Source of the DNA: Polyangiaceae bacterium
GTDB lineage: Bacteria; Myxococcota_A; Polyangia; Polyangiales; Polyangiaceae
Assembly (NCBI GenBank): GCA_041389725.1
Contig: JAWKRG010000006.1
Location: forward strand, 248,001 to 312,000
DNA: 64,000 bases
Direction: 5' to 3'
Shown: positions 1 to 8,997 of the stretch, piece by piece
How the letters are laid out: each line of letters starts with the position of its first letter
How positions within the stretch are numbered: position 1 is the stretch's first letter
The notes under the pieces: generated by a model
The model's database searches: none
The model's input: the letters and a program-made list of their open reading frames with translations, nothing else
What the model was told of the DNA's origin: nothing
Translations under genes and position numbers: made by a program

Positions 1-1405
1 GCTCCGCGTCGTAGACGCTCTGAGCGGCTCCCTGGGCGCTCGAGCGCGGCAGCAGCAGCAATCCGGCCACCACACCGACGATCCCCGCCAAGAGCGAGCC
101 TATGAGCACGGCCACCTTGCCGATGCCCAGGGTCGCCGGGTCGCTGAAGGCGAGCTGGGCAATGAACAGCGCCATGGTGAAACCGATTCCACCTACGGCC
201 CCCACCACGAGCATCCCACGCAGATCGACGCCTCGTGGCATCGAGCACAACCCGAGCTTAACGGCCACCACGCTGGCGAGCACGATCCCGAGAGGTTTGC
301 CGAGCGCCAGGCCCAGGGTGATGCCCAGCGCCGTCGCCAGCGCACCCGCCGCACCGAAATCCACCGAGCCCAGAGTCACACCCGCGTTGGCAAGCGCGAA
401 CACTGGCATGATTCCGTAAGCAACCCATGGATGCAGCGCCACTTCCAGGCGCACGACCGGCGCGACGGCCTCGCGACGCGCTTGTTCGACCCGCTCCAAA
501 GGGTGCATCAGTGCGTGCGCGTCTTCTTTCGCCGCCACCTTGCGCTCGAAGTCTTCGAGAGCGTGCTGAGTCTCCTTCAGAAAACCGTCTTGCCCGAACC
601 AGGGGCGGACCGGCGTGATCAACCCCATGATCACGCCAGCGATCGTCGGGTGCACGCCTGCCGTCAACATCCCTGCCCACACCGCGATCCCGGGCACCAC
701 GTAGACGATGGACTTGCGCAGACCAATGCGCTGCATGAGCAGAGTACCGACCACGCCCGCTGCGGCCAGCGCGAAGCCGAGCAGGTTGATACCCGAGGAG
801 TAGAACAACGCGATCACCAGGATGGCGCCAATGTCGTCGATGATGGCAAGCGCCAGAAGCAACACGCGGAGCGCCGCCGGGACGCGCGAGCCGAGCAGGG
901 TAAGGATGCCGACGGCGAACGCGATATCCGTCGCCATCGGCACGCCCCAGCCGCTCTGACCAGGTTTGCCAGTGTTGAAGGCGAGGTAGAGCGCGGCTGG
1001 GACCACCATGCCTCCGATGGCTGCCGCAATGGGGAGTGTCGCTCGGCGGATCTCACTCAGTTCGCCCTGATGCATCTCGCGGCGGATCTCCAGCCCCACC
1101 ACGAAGAAGAAGATCACCATCAGGCCGTCGTTGATCCAGAAGTGGAGCGACTGCTTGAACACCAAATCGCCGACGCCAAAGACCAGCGGCGTGTGCCACA
1201 GGTGGTGATAGCTCTCCTTCCAGGGCGAGTTTGCCCAGACCATCGCCACCACGGCGGCGAGCAGCAAGATGATGCCACTCGCGGCCTGAATACTCAGGAA
1301 TCGCTCGATGGGACGCACGAGCGCCAACGCGGCTTTGCGCGCGGGTGCCCAGGTCTCAGGCGGCGGAGCTGCAATTTTGACGGGAGCGATGGAGGGAGAA
1401 CCCAT
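1..1405 (-). CDS. nhaA: Na+/H+ antiporter NhaA (3' end outside window)
   Basis: Inner-membrane antiporter that exchanges sodium for protons, used for pH and salt homeostasis. The reading frame runs from an ATG at 1405 to the left edge, so the C-terminus is missing. Many hydrophobic helices are visible. The family hallmarks are present: MATDIAFAVGIL followed by LALAIIDDIGAILVI, which carries the paired transport aspartates. An N-terminal extension of roughly 35 residues precedes the first helix. It is transcribed leftward. The DUF4190 gene on the same strand lies about 60 bases upstream, so co-transcription is possible. The family assignment is firm; the exact end cannot be seen. Confidence 0.95.
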   Translation of the reverse strand, partial: MGSPSIAPVKIAAPPPETWAPARKAALALVRPIERFLSIQAASGIILLLAAVVAMVWANSPWKESYHHLWHTPLVFGVGDLVFKQSLHFWINDGLMVIFFFVVGLEIRREMHQGELSEIRRATLPIAAAIGGMVVPAALYLAFNTGKPGQSGWGVPMATDIAFAVGILTLLGSRVPAALRVLLLALAIIDDIGAILVIALFYSSGINLLGFALAAAGVVGTLLMQRIGLRKSIVYVVPGIAVWAGMLTAGVHPTIAGVIMGLITPVRPWFGQDGFLKETQHALEDFERKVAAKEDAHALMHPLERVEQARREAVAPVVRLEVALHPWVAYGIMPVFALANAGVTLGSVDFGAAGALATALGITLGLALGKPLGIVLASVVAVKLGLCSMPRGVDLRGMLVVGAVGGIGFTMALFIAQLAFSDPATLGIGKVAVLIGSLLAGIVGVVAGLLLLPRSSAQGAAQSVYDAE

Positions 1406-1465
1406 GATGTCGACGCAGTGCGAACGGTCTGTGTGTGGCCAACCGTCGCAAGGCGCAAGTCGAGA

Positions 1466-2041
1466 TCAGACCAAAATGCCGAGCATCATCAGAATTCCAC
1501 CGACGACACTCAGCAATAGATTCAGGACACCGAGCACCAGCCCGGCTATGGCCATGTTGTAGCCCCCGACCTCTTCGGGAGCCGCCTTCGCAGCTTTCAT
1601 GCCGAGCACGCCCGCGATGATCGCGGAGATCCCGGTCAGCGGCCCCAGACACAGCAGTAGCCCGCACACGAGCGCAACGACCGAAGCAGTACTCGCCGGA
1701 GGCTTTTCCCCTTTGGGCAAGCCCGTCTTCGGATCGAGCGTCATCTGGTGCATGGCGATCGTCGCCTTGCCTCCGGTGATCGGCTTCGCTCCACCAGGTG
1801 GCCCCCCCGGCGGCGGCCCGGCAGGTGTGAACCCGCCACCGCCTGGCGGGTAGCCGCCGCCACCCGGAGGATAACCGCCTCCGCCTGGCGGGTAGCCGCC
1901 GCCACCGCCTGGTGGATACCCGCCGCCACCGCCGCCACCACCTGGTGGGTAGCCGCCGCCCCCCGGGGGATAGCCGCCTCCGCCTGGCGGATAGCCGTAG
2001 CCTTGCGCCATTTGCCCCGCCCCGCCGCCAACCGTTGCCAT
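1466..2041 (-). CDS. DUF4190-type membrane protein with GYPPGGGG repeats
   Basis: Small integral membrane protein of unknown function. The first half is a Gly/Pro/Tyr-rich tract built from repeated GYPPGGGG units, ending in GPPPGGPPGG. The second half has two hydrophobic helices separated by GMKAAKAAPEEVGGYNMA, the layout of DUF4190 domains. I chose the ATG at 2041 over an in-frame GTG at 2068 because AAGGAGG lies just upstream, although the spacing is short. A second ATG at 2011 is also possible. Such Gly/Pro-rich tails are usually disordered and cytoplasmic. No function can be assigned. Confidence 0.85.
   Translation of the reverse strand: MATVGGGAGQMAQGYGYPPGGGGYPPGGGGYPPGGGGGGGGYPPGGGGGYPPGGGGYPPGGGGYPPGGGGFTPAGPPPGGPPGGAKPITGGKATIAMHQMTLDPKTGLPKGEKPPASTASVVALVCGLLLCLGPLTGISAIIAGVLGMKAAKAAPEEVGGYNMAIAGLVLGVLNLLLSVVGGILMMLGILV
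1834..1998. repeat. Tandem repeat encoding GYPPGGGG units
   Basis: GC-rich imperfect tandem repeat inside the DUF4190 gene. Units of about 24 bases encode GYPPGGGG on the minus strand, with one expanded Gly run. This is coding low complexity, not an intergenic array. Confidence 0.85.
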
Positions 2042-2170
2042 CGCCTCCTTGTAGCAAGGCTCGCGCACGCTTTCACCACGAACCGGTACATTGGCTGGAG
2101 CGGCCGTTTTTGTGCGGCCTACTGCGTCGGTGGCGACACGCAGGGTGCTGGACTAGCGTGACAGCCCTCC

Positions 2171-2464
2171 ATGGGAATCGAACCTCGAGACGTGTTGCAC
2201 GTCGCGCGCCTTGCGCGCCTCGAGCTTTCCGACGCGGAAGTGGCGCGCTTCCAGCGCGAGCTCGATGCCATTCTGGGCTACATGGCGGAGCTTGCCGACG
2301 TGGACACTTCCGCCGTGGCGTCGGCGCCCGCTGGCGACAGCTTGTCTGCGACGCTTCGACCCGACGAGCGCGTGCCGAGCCTCGACACCGAACAAGTTGT
2401 CAGCCAGGCGCCCGAGCATACCGACGACTGCTTCTCCGTACCCGTCTTCGTGGACGAAGGATGA
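2171..2464 (+). CDS. gatC: Asp-tRNA(Asn)/Glu-tRNA(Gln) amidotransferase subunit C
   Basis: Small scaffold subunit of the GatCAB amidotransferase, which converts Glu-tRNA(Gln) or Asp-tRNA(Asn) to the amidated form. The 97-residue length is normal. The N-terminus has the family pattern VLHVARLARLELSD, and the C-terminal part contains the conserved LRPDE and a VPVFV end. The ATG at 2171 follows the sequence CCCTCC. The stop overlaps the gatA start as ATGA, so the two are translationally coupled. gatB is not in this window. Confidence 0.95.
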   Translation: MGIEPRDVLHVARLARLELSDAEVARFQRELDAILGYMAELADVDTSAVASAPAGDSLSATLRPDERVPSLDTEQVVSQAPEHTDDCFSVPVFVDEG

Positions 2465-3960
2465 CGACTTCGCATTCGACTACGGCGCGAGGGATCGCCG
2501 ACGCGGTCCGCAGCGGGAACACGAGCGCAGAGGCCGTCGTGCTGGCCGCCCTCGGACGCGCACGTCAGACGGATGACCTAGGCGCCTACCTGTCCTTGAT
2601 GGAGGACGACGCACTGACGCGTGCGCGCACCCTCGATGAGCGGCGCGAGCGAGGAGAGAAGCTCGGCCCCCTTGCGGGTGTTCCCATTGCGGTCAAAGAC
2701 GCGATCTGCGCCGCGGGGCACCCCACCACCGCAGGTTCGAAGATCCTGACGCGCGACGGCAGCGCCAAGACCGGATGGCGACCGCCCTACGACGCCACGG
2801 TGATCGAGCGCTTGCGACGCGCCGACGCAATCGTGATGGGCAAGACCAACATGGATGAGTTCGCGATGGGCTCGTCCAATGAAAACAGCGCCTTCGGTGT
2901 GGTAAAGAACCCCTGGGACGTGACTCGCATTCCCGGTGGTTCCAGCGGCGGAAGTGCAGTCGCGGTCGCGACCCAGAGCGCCCCGTTGTCACTCGGTAGC
3001 GACACGGGTGGATCCATCCGCCAACCCGCCGCCCTCACCGGCGTCGTGGGTGTGAAGCCCAGCTACGGACGCGTGTCGCGCTACGGGTTGGTAGCGTTTG
3101 CGTCGAGCCTGGATCAAATCGGGCCCTTCGGTTTCGACGTGGCGGACTGCGCCCGGCTGCTCGAAGTGATCGCCGGCCGCGATCCGCGAGACTCCACTAG
3201 TTCCGAGCGGGCCGTCGGCGCCTACGAAGACGCTTGCGATCGCGGGGTAGCCGGACTTCGCATCGGTGTGCCCGCGCAATACTTCGCAGACGGGCTCGAA
3301 CCCGCAGTGCGCGCTCGCGTGGAGGCAGGCCTCGAGACGCTCGAGGCCGCTGGCGCCCGGTTGGTGCCCGTAGAGCTACCCACCACCCGCCACGGCGTCG
3401 CCACCTACTACATCCTGGCGACTGCCGAGGCGTCGAGCAACTTGGCGCGCTTCGACGGCGTGCGTTTCGGCGCGCGCGCGGGCGGCGCGCGAACTCTCGA
3501 CGATCTCTACCAGAAGACCCGTGCCGAAGGCTTTGGGGCGGAGGTGAAGCGGCGGATCTTGCTCGGCACTTACGTGCTCTCCGCCGGGTACTACGACGCC
3601 TACTACGAGAAGGCGCGCCAGGTGCGACGTCTCATCGCCGCCGACTTCGCTCGCGTGTTCGAGAGCGTCGATGTGCTCGCCGGACCGACGAGCCCCACGC
3701 CGGCGTTCACCCTGGGCGAGCGCGTCGACGATCCGCTGAGCATGTACTTGGCCGACGTGTATACGCTTCCCGCGAGCCTCGCCGGGCTATGTGCGCTGTC
3801 GGTGCCCGTGGGGCTCACGGAAGCGAACGAGCGCTTTCCTTCCCTGCCCGTCGGTCTGCAGCTCTTGGCACCCGGGTTCGAGGAAGAGCGCCTGTTCGCC
3901 GCCGCGGGGGTAGTCCAGCACGCATTTCCATTTCAACCTCCAGAGACGACTCAGACATGA
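2461..3960 (+). CDS. gatA: Asp-tRNA(Asn)/Glu-tRNA(Gln) amidotransferase subunit A
   Basis: Catalytic amidase subunit of GatCAB that releases ammonia from glutamine for transfer to mischarged tRNA. The protein has 499 residues, normal for the family. The amidase signature is complete: Lys79 in VAVKDAI, the cis-Ser at about 161 in GGSSGGS, and the nucleophile Ser185 in SDTGGSIRQPA. The start at 2461 overlaps the gatC stop as ATGA. A longer in-frame upstream extension is rejected because it runs through gatC. The stop overlaps the next gene in the same way. A tRNA amidation pathway for Asn, Gln or both is implied. Confidence 0.98.
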   Translation: MTTSHSTTARGIADAVRSGNTSAEAVVLAALGRARQTDDLGAYLSLMEDDALTRARTLDERRERGEKLGPLAGVPIAVKDAICAAGHPTTAGSKILTRDGSAKTGWRPPYDATVIERLRRADAIVMGKTNMDEFAMGSSNENSAFGVVKNPWDVTRIPGGSSGGSAVAVATQSAPLSLGSDTGGSIRQPAALTGVVGVKPSYGRVSRYGLVAFASSLDQIGPFGFDVADCARLLEVIAGRDPRDSTSSERAVGAYEDACDRGVAGLRIGVPAQYFADGLEPAVRARVEAGLETLEAAGARLVPVELPTTRHGVATYYILATAEASSNLARFDGVRFGARAGGARTLDDLYQKTRAEGFGAEVKRRILLGTYVLSAGYYDAYYEKARQVRRLIAADFARVFESVDVLAGPTSPTPAFTLGERVDDPLSMYLADVYTLPASLAGLCALSVPVGLTEANERFPSLPVGLQLLAPGFEEERLFAAAGVVQHAFPFQPPETTQT

Positions 3961-4553
3961 CGGAATCCCTCATCGTTCGCCCACTGCAGCGGGCTGATGC
4001 TCATGGCCTGGCAGCGCTGTTTGAACGCACGGGAAGCCCCTGCTACTGCCGCTGGTGGCACTTCAGCGGCGACAAGAACGCTTGGCAAGATCGCTGCGCC
4101 AACCGCCCGGAAGAGAGTCGCCAAGAGCTCACCCGCGCGGTGGAAGCTGGCTCCGAAGAGGCGCGCGGTATCGTTGCGCTGAGTGACACGACGATCGTGG
4201 CGTGGATGAAGCTGAGCCCAAGAACCGCGGTCGACAAGCTGTACTCGCAACGGCTCTATCGCGGTCTGCCCTGCTTCGAGGGCGCAGCGGACGGCGTGTG
4301 GACCATCGGCTGCTTTCTCGTCGACGAGGCGTTTCGGGGACGTGGGGTGGCGGAGCGCATCCTGCGGGCGGGGCTCGAAGAGGCGCGTCGCGCCGGCGCG
4401 ACGTCCGTGGAGGCCTTTCCCCGACGGGCCGACGACTTGGCAGCGGAGGAGAAGTGGACCGGAAGCTACGGTACTCTGCGCCGCGCTGGCTTCGCCGTCG
4501 TGAACGACTTCGGTCCCTACCCCGTGCTGCGATGCGAGCTGTCCGGCAGCTGA
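3957..4553 (+). CDS. GNAT-family N-acetyltransferase
   Basis: Probable acetyl-CoA-dependent N-acetyltransferase of 198 residues with unknown substrate. The acetyl-CoA binding motif is visible as FRGRGVAERIL near residue 125, after the beta strand TIGCFLVDEA. The C-terminal GYGTLRRAGF-like segment, here SYGTLRRAGFAVV, is also typical. The start overlaps the gatA stop as ATGA, which places it in the gatCA operon. The N-terminal CYCRWWHF segment is rich in aromatic and Cys residues, as in some small-molecule acetyltransferases. Fold assignment is good; the substrate is unknown. Confidence 0.88.
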   Translation: MTESLIVRPLQRADAHGLAALFERTGSPCYCRWWHFSGDKNAWQDRCANRPEESRQELTRAVEAGSEEARGIVALSDTTIVAWMKLSPRTAVDKLYSQRLYRGLPCFEGAADGVWTIGCFLVDEAFRGRGVAERILRAGLEEARRAGATSVEAFPRRADDLAAEEKWTGSYGTLRRAGFAVVNDFGPYPVLRCELSGS

Positions 4554-5719
4554 ATCTCTTGCTCTGCGCCCTGGGCCTGTCGGCGTGCCAGCGCTGCTCC
4601 GACGAGCGCAAGCCCGCACCCAAGGCCGTGCCCCTGCCAACGGAGCTGGACGTACCGTTGTCGAAGGGGCTGACGCTGCCAGCTCGAGAGCAGCGCGACA
4701 GCGCCACCGGTATCGGCCTCCCCCCGGCTTGTCGGATCGCGCTACCGCTTCACGCGCTATCGATCGGATCGCGAGACGTAGTCTTCACTTCGACGCGCCG
4801 GCAGCTTTCACGACTCGCCATCCTCGAGCGAAGCACCGATCCCGTCGCGTCGGCGGTGTACGATTTCGCCACGGGAGCTGCCGCGCCATCCCCCTGGTTG
4901 GACGCGTCAGCCCCGCCCCCTGCGGATTTCTTCGCTGACCAATGGGCATACGGCATGACGCGGGTCGCCGAGGGCAGCGTGACTGCAGCCGCGTTCTGGC
5001 GTGCCGAGGCCGGCGCGGCATTCCGCGTCGCGGGTGACCAGTTGCAGATCGCAGACGTGGCGTGCTCGGACGAGGACTGCGCGATGCTCACCACGATCGC
5101 GCGCAACACCAAGGCGCCCGGGGCGACTCTGACGTGGCTGTCGAAGCCCGGTTCCGTGGATGTCGCCCCCGAGGGGGACAGCGACTGGGAACCCCTCGGT
5201 ATCCTGCAGGTCGAGGCTGATCGAGGAAGAGCGAAGGTTGCCCTTCACGCCCCGACGCGTCTGCAAACCTGGACCGTGGCGGCAGAGGGAGCTGCCCTGG
5301 AGCGATCGATCGACACGCCCCACGGCGTGTATGACGCCGTGCAGGCCGCTCGGGTCTTGGTCCTTTCGCCAGGGCTTCCGCCCACGAAGCCATGTCAGGA
5401 AGGCGGCTTCCCGATTCAAGTCCATGCCGATGGCGAAAAGCGCGCGCCAATCCGCGCGTCGGGGCCGCCCGACGGCGTCATCGCGCGTGCGCTCGGCCGC
5501 GGCAGCGTAGTGGCCTGGGTCGCACCCGCATCCTGTCGCCTGATCGAGCAGCGGATCGTCGGCCTCGCCCTGCTCGACGCCGAAGGACGACAAGTGGGAT
5601 CGACGATGACGGTCACCGAAGCCAAGGGCTTCGCGCTGGCGAGCGACGGATCACGACTGGCACTGTGGCTTCGGACCCGTGAGCACATCGTGCATCTCAC
5701 GGCGGAATGCTCGCTCTGA
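4532..5719 (+). CDS. Hypothetical lipoprotein
   Basis: Predicted secreted lipoprotein of 395 residues, not recognised. The N-terminus MRAVRQLNLLLCALGLSAC has a short basic region, a hydrophobic core and a lipobox with the modified Cys at 19. The rest is a soluble domain of alternating beta-like segments, with an AVYDFATG region and a few Cys pairs (CSDEDC). I chose the ATG at 4532 because it gives a full signal peptide. It overlaps the end of the GNAT gene by 22 bases. It is the last gene of the gatC-gatA-GNAT operon. Confidence 0.8.
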   Translation: MRAVRQLNLLLCALGLSACQRCSDERKPAPKAVPLPTELDVPLSKGLTLPAREQRDSATGIGLPPACRIALPLHALSIGSRDVVFTSTRRQLSRLAILERSTDPVASAVYDFATGAAAPSPWLDASAPPPADFFADQWAYGMTRVAEGSVTAAAFWRAEAGAAFRVAGDQLQIADVACSDEDCAMLTTIARNTKAPGATLTWLSKPGSVDVAPEGDSDWEPLGILQVEADRGRAKVALHAPTRLQTWTVAAEGAALERSIDTPHGVYDAVQAARVLVLSPGLPPTKPCQEGGFPIQVHADGEKRAPIRASGPPDGVIARALGRGSVVAWVAPASCRLIEQRIVGLALLDAEGRQVGSTMTVTEAKGFALASDGSRLALWLRTREHIVHLTAECSL

Positions 5720-5800
5720 GTGCCGCGCGGCGATTGCCCACTTGGAGTGCCGCGCGGAAGATTGCGTGCGCCGAGTGCCTCGATTGCCCGAAGCTGGAGC
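5718..5800. repeat. Three short degenerate direct repeats
   Basis: Three tandem copies starting GAGTGCC at 5718, 5745 and 5773, with a period of 27 to 28 bases. Copies one and two share the 13 bases GAGTGCCGCGCGG, then ATTGC. Copy three is shorter. They fill the gap between two convergent genes, and the first copy overlaps the lipoprotein stop. Confidence 0.6.
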
Positions 5801-5807
5801 CGGGAAC

Positions 5808-7814
5808 TCAGTGCGCGAGCAGCACCGCGCGGAAGCCCGGGGCGACGATCACGCCCGCGCTGAGCCCGATGAATACGGCACGCAAACCATCTTCCAAGCG
5901 CATGCGCCCTGCCAGCACCTGTTGCTCGAGGCTGGTTGCGAGCCCCGGGGAACCCACGAGTTGCCCGAGAGCGCTGCGCTCGGCAGGGGTGAGGCCGAGC
6001 TCGCTGAGGGCGACGCCAGCAGCCGGATTGCGCGCCAGGGGACTCCCTCCGCAAATCTTCAGCACGGCGTACAGCTCGTCGGAGCTGTACGCATTGCGCA
6101 CCGCTGCGCTGACGAGTTCCCAGGGACTGCGCGACGACGGCGCCACCTCGTCCAGGCTCTGCTCGCCATCGAAGAACTCGAGTTTGCCCGAGCGCCACGT
6201 CCCCAACTGCACGAATCGGCTTTCCAACTGATCCGTGAGCTGACGCACCAACTCCGAGCCGCGCAGCACGCCCTGGCGCACCAGGCTTTCGCCGAGTCGC
6301 GTGCAGCCGGCTGCGCACTGTTCCAGCGCTTGTCGCAGCTGTTCCGTGGAGATGACGCCCTGGGCCACGAGCCGACGGCCGAGCAGCTCATTTGCGTCGC
6401 TCGAACTCAGCAGGTATGGCACGCCGTCGCGGAAAAATGCGCGAACTTCCCGTTCGTCTTCACGCAAGACCAGCATGCCGGTGCGGCGACGTCGCACGAC
6501 GCCGTACAGCATGGACGGTAGGTAGTCCGCGCCGACCGCCGAGGCGCGCGAGGTCAAGGAGGGCGAGCCGAAGCGGTACGCAGGGCGAAGCGCCAGGCGG
6601 CGAAGCTCGACGACCTCGATCAAAGGGACCGCAGCGATGCCGTCGATCGACACGCGTGTCGCTGCCCCCGCGCGCCCAGTCGCCACTCTTTCCAAGGCCT
6701 CCGACACGCCCAAGGGTCTCCCGCCGTCGAACTGATAGCGCGCCGTGAGCGTCGCAGGTGTGAGCGCAGGCGGAGGCATGCTGCGACGCGCTCGCTCTGC
6801 CACGCGCTGAGCCGCCCGCACGATGTCTTCCGCCTGACTGGGCGCGACCTGCGCCGGGCGAGTGCCGCTCTGGGAAGACAGTACGCCTAGGGAAGACAGC
6901 CAGGGCAAGAGCGCCGAGTCGCTGAGCATTACCTTTTCCTGCCGCGCGACGGCACGCACGGCGCGCGCAAACTCTTCCGCGGTCGAGTATCGCTCCTCGG
7001 GCGCCCGAGCGAGGGCGCGGCGCAACACCTCAACGATGGAGCCGGGCAGCTCCGCAGCCGCGTCGTCCAGCACGCTTGTATCGGCCTCATAGATGCGCGT
7101 CAGCACTTCCATCTCGCTCTGGCCCGGAAACAAGGGGCGAGCCAGCAGCATTTCCGCCAGGATGATGCCCACCGCAAACACATCCGTGCGCGCGTCCACA
7201 TCGCCACCGACGGTCTGCTCGGGCGCCATGTAGCCCAGCTTGCCCTTCAGCTCCCCCGGATAGGTTCGCCGGTCGACGAATGCGCTGCGCACGATGCCGA
7301 AGTCCGTCAGCTTCACTTCCCCCGCGCGACCGAGCAGGATGTTCCCGGGCGACACGTCGCGATGCACGATACCCAAGTTGCGCCCTTCTTCGTCGCGCGC
7401 GGCATGGGCGAAGGCGAGCGCCAACAGGACTTCATGGGCAATGAAAAGCGCGGCGCCGAGTGGAAAGCGCTGACCCTTCGACGCCACGAAGCGCAGCAGC
7501 TTGGCGCAGCTGACGCCGTCCACGAACTCCATCGCCATGAAGAGCTCGCCGTCGTGCTCGCCGAAGTCCACGACCTGCACGATGTTGGGGTGCGCGAGGG
7601 CCGCACAGATGCGCGCTTCATCGCAGAACATCGCGACGAAGCGCGGGTCCTTCAACAGCTGGGGCAAGATGCGCTTGATCGCGAAGCGCTTCATGAAGCC
7701 GTGGGGGCCCTCACGCCGCGCGACGAACACCTCGGCCATGCCCCCCGCCCCAAGGCGTTCACCCAGCTCGTAGGGACCGAGCCGCAGGCCGCTGACCGCG
7801 CGCAACAAAACCAC
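5808..7814 (-). CDS. Ser/Thr protein kinase with C-terminal DUF4388 (PATAN-like) domain
   Basis: Eukaryotic-like protein kinase of about 668 residues. From the GTG at 7814 the kinase domain covers residues 13-290: glycine loop LGAGGMAEV, Lys47 in FAIKRIL, catalytic loop HRDVSPGN (Asp153, Asn158), DFG at 171-173, and MAPEQ in the activation segment. A linker follows, then a C-terminal region (about 390-600) resembling DUF4388/PATAN, with LPSMLYGVVRRRRTG and FFDGEQSL. No transmembrane helix or sensor is obvious, so it looks cytoplasmic. The open frame extends to 8132, but that would overrun the divergent gene. The start is therefore placed just before the kinase fold and is uncertain by a few codons. 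HRDVSPxN is common in myxobacterial kinases. Confidence 0.9.
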   Translation of the reverse strand: MVLLRAVSGLRLGPYELGERLGAGGMAEVFVARREGPHGFMKRFAIKRILPQLLKDPRFVAMFCDEARICAALAHPNIVQVVDFGEHDGELFMAMEFVDGVSCAKLLRFVASKGQRFPLGAALFIAHEVLLALAFAHAARDEEGRNLGIVHRDVSPGNILLGRAGEVKLTDFGIVRSAFVDRRTYPGELKGKLGYMAPEQTVGGDVDARTDVFAVGIILAEMLLARPLFPGQSEMEVLTRIYEADTSVLDDAAAELPGSIVEVLRRALARAPEERYSTAEEFARAVRAVARQEKVMLSDSALLPWLSSLGVLSSQSGTRPAQVAPSQAEDIVRAAQRVAERARRSMPPPALTPATLTARYQFDGGRPLGVSEALERVATGRAGAATRVSIDGIAAVPLIEVVELRRLALRPAYRFGSPSLTSRASAVGADYLPSMLYGVVRRRRTGMLVLREDEREVRAFFRDGVPYLLSSSDANELLGRRLVAQGVISTEQLRQALEQCAAGCTRLGESLVRQGVLRGSELVRQLTDQLESRFVQLGTWRSGKLEFFDGEQSLDEVAPSSRSPWELVSAAVRNAYSSDELYAVLKICGGSPLARNPAAGVALSELGLTPAERSALGQLVGSPGLATSLEQQVLAGRMRLEDGLRAVFIGLSAGVIVAPGFRAVLLAH

Positions 7815-7938
7815 GGTCCAGTAAGAATACTTCGAAAATCCGGTGAACGGGAGGGTGACGCTGCAACACCCACTTCCGCCTACGTTGTCACCAAGATCCC
7901 GGTGCGCTTTTCTCGGGCTTGGACTAGGTTCGACGCGG

Positions 7939-8997
7939 ATGAAGCAGCGCACGAAGGCCGGCGAAGGACGACGCACTCGCGGAGCGAGCAGCCTGTCGCG
8001 CCCCAGCGCGCAGGCCTCGCGAGTGGCCATCACGGGGGCGAGTTCGTTCCTGGGAAAGAACCTGATCGGGTTGCTGGAGGAAGACGCGCGAGTCGGGACC
8101 ATCATTGCCCTGGACACCTCCCCACCCGACACCGCAGGCCCGAAGACCCGATACTACGAGCTCGACTTGAGTCAGCCGGCGTCCGAAGAGCGGCTCACGG
8201 AAATCTGCGAGGCGGAGCGCGTGACTTGCGTCACGCATCTGGCCTTTCTAGAGGCACCGACCCACGCCACGGCCTGGGCGCACGAGCTGGAAAGCGTGGG
8301 CACGATGCACGTGCTCAACTCCTGCCGGCGCGCCGGCGTGCCCAAGGTCGTCATGCGCAGCCAGACGACCCTCTACGGCGCGCATCCGACCAACCCGAAC
8401 TTCCTCACCGAGCGCCACCCGCTGCGAGCCCGGCGCGACGTTCCCTATTTCGCCGACAAGCTCGAGGCTGAGCGCGATGCGTTGCGCTTCGCGAAGCCAG
8501 GGTCGGGTCGCACGGTCACCATCTTACGCATGGCACCCGTACTGGGACCCACCATTCAAAACGCGATCACGCGCTACTTCGGGCGACGGCTGATACCCAC
8601 GCTGCTCGGCTTCGATCCGCTGTGGCAGTTCTTGCACGAAGCCGATGCCGTCGCGGCCCTCAAGCTCGCCGTGGACCACGACGTGCCAGGCACCTTCAAC
8701 ATCGTGGGCCAAGGCGTGCTGCCCCTGTCGACGGCGATCAAATTGGCTGGCCGCGTGAACGTGCCCCTGCCCGGTCCCTTCGCGCGCTCCGTTGCGCGTG
8801 CCCTGTGGGTAGCACACCTGCTGGAAGCGCCGCCGACCCTCGTCGACTATTTGCAGTACATCTGCGTGGCGGACGGCCGTCTTGCAGCCGAGCAACTGGG
8901 CTTCATTCCTGTTTTCACCACGCGCGAAGCGGTCATAGATTTCGCGAACGCGCAGCACCTGCGCGACGTGCGCCTGCTGTCGGAGGCAAAAGCGTGA
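7939..8997 (+). CDS. NAD-dependent epimerase/dehydratase (extended SDR)
   Basis: Extended short-chain dehydrogenase/reductase fold of 352 residues, probably acting on a nucleotide sugar or similar substrate. After a 30-residue basic, Ser-rich leader, the Rossmann start VAITGASSFLGKNL gives the NAD(P)-binding glycine pattern. An acidic residue follows in ALDTSPPD. A YFADKLEAE segment stands where the family has YxxxK, with the Tyr-Lys spacing altered, so activity is uncertain. The ATG at 7939 follows CTAGGTTCGACGCGG. It overlaps the next acyltransferase gene as GTGA. The link to lipid or glycan metabolism is inferred from the neighbour. Confidence 0.85.
   Translation: MKQRTKAGEGRRTRGASSLSRPSAQASRVAITGASSFLGKNLIGLLEEDARVGTIIALDTSPPDTAGPKTRYYELDLSQPASEERLTEICEAERVTCVTHLAFLEAPTHATAWAHELESVGTMHVLNSCRRAGVPKVVMRSQTTLYGAHPTNPNFLTERHPLRARRDVPYFADKLEAERDALRFAKPGSGRTVTILRMAPVLGPTIQNAITRYFGRRLIPTLLGFDPLWQFLHEADAVAALKLAVDHDVPGTFNIVGQGVLPLSTAIKLAGRVNVPLPGPFARSVARALWVAHLLEAPPTLVDYLQYICVADGRLAAEQLGFIPVFTTREAVIDFANAQHLRDVRLLSEAKA

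Noticed and set aside
1834..1998. GC-rich repeats resembling a CRISPR or regulatory array
   Set aside because: They are in frame and encode GYPPGGGG; units are contiguous with no spacers.
7939..8997. Assigning a specific nucleotide-sugar epimerase
   Set aside because: The catalytic YxxxK is not in standard form and no substrate-specific motif is visible.
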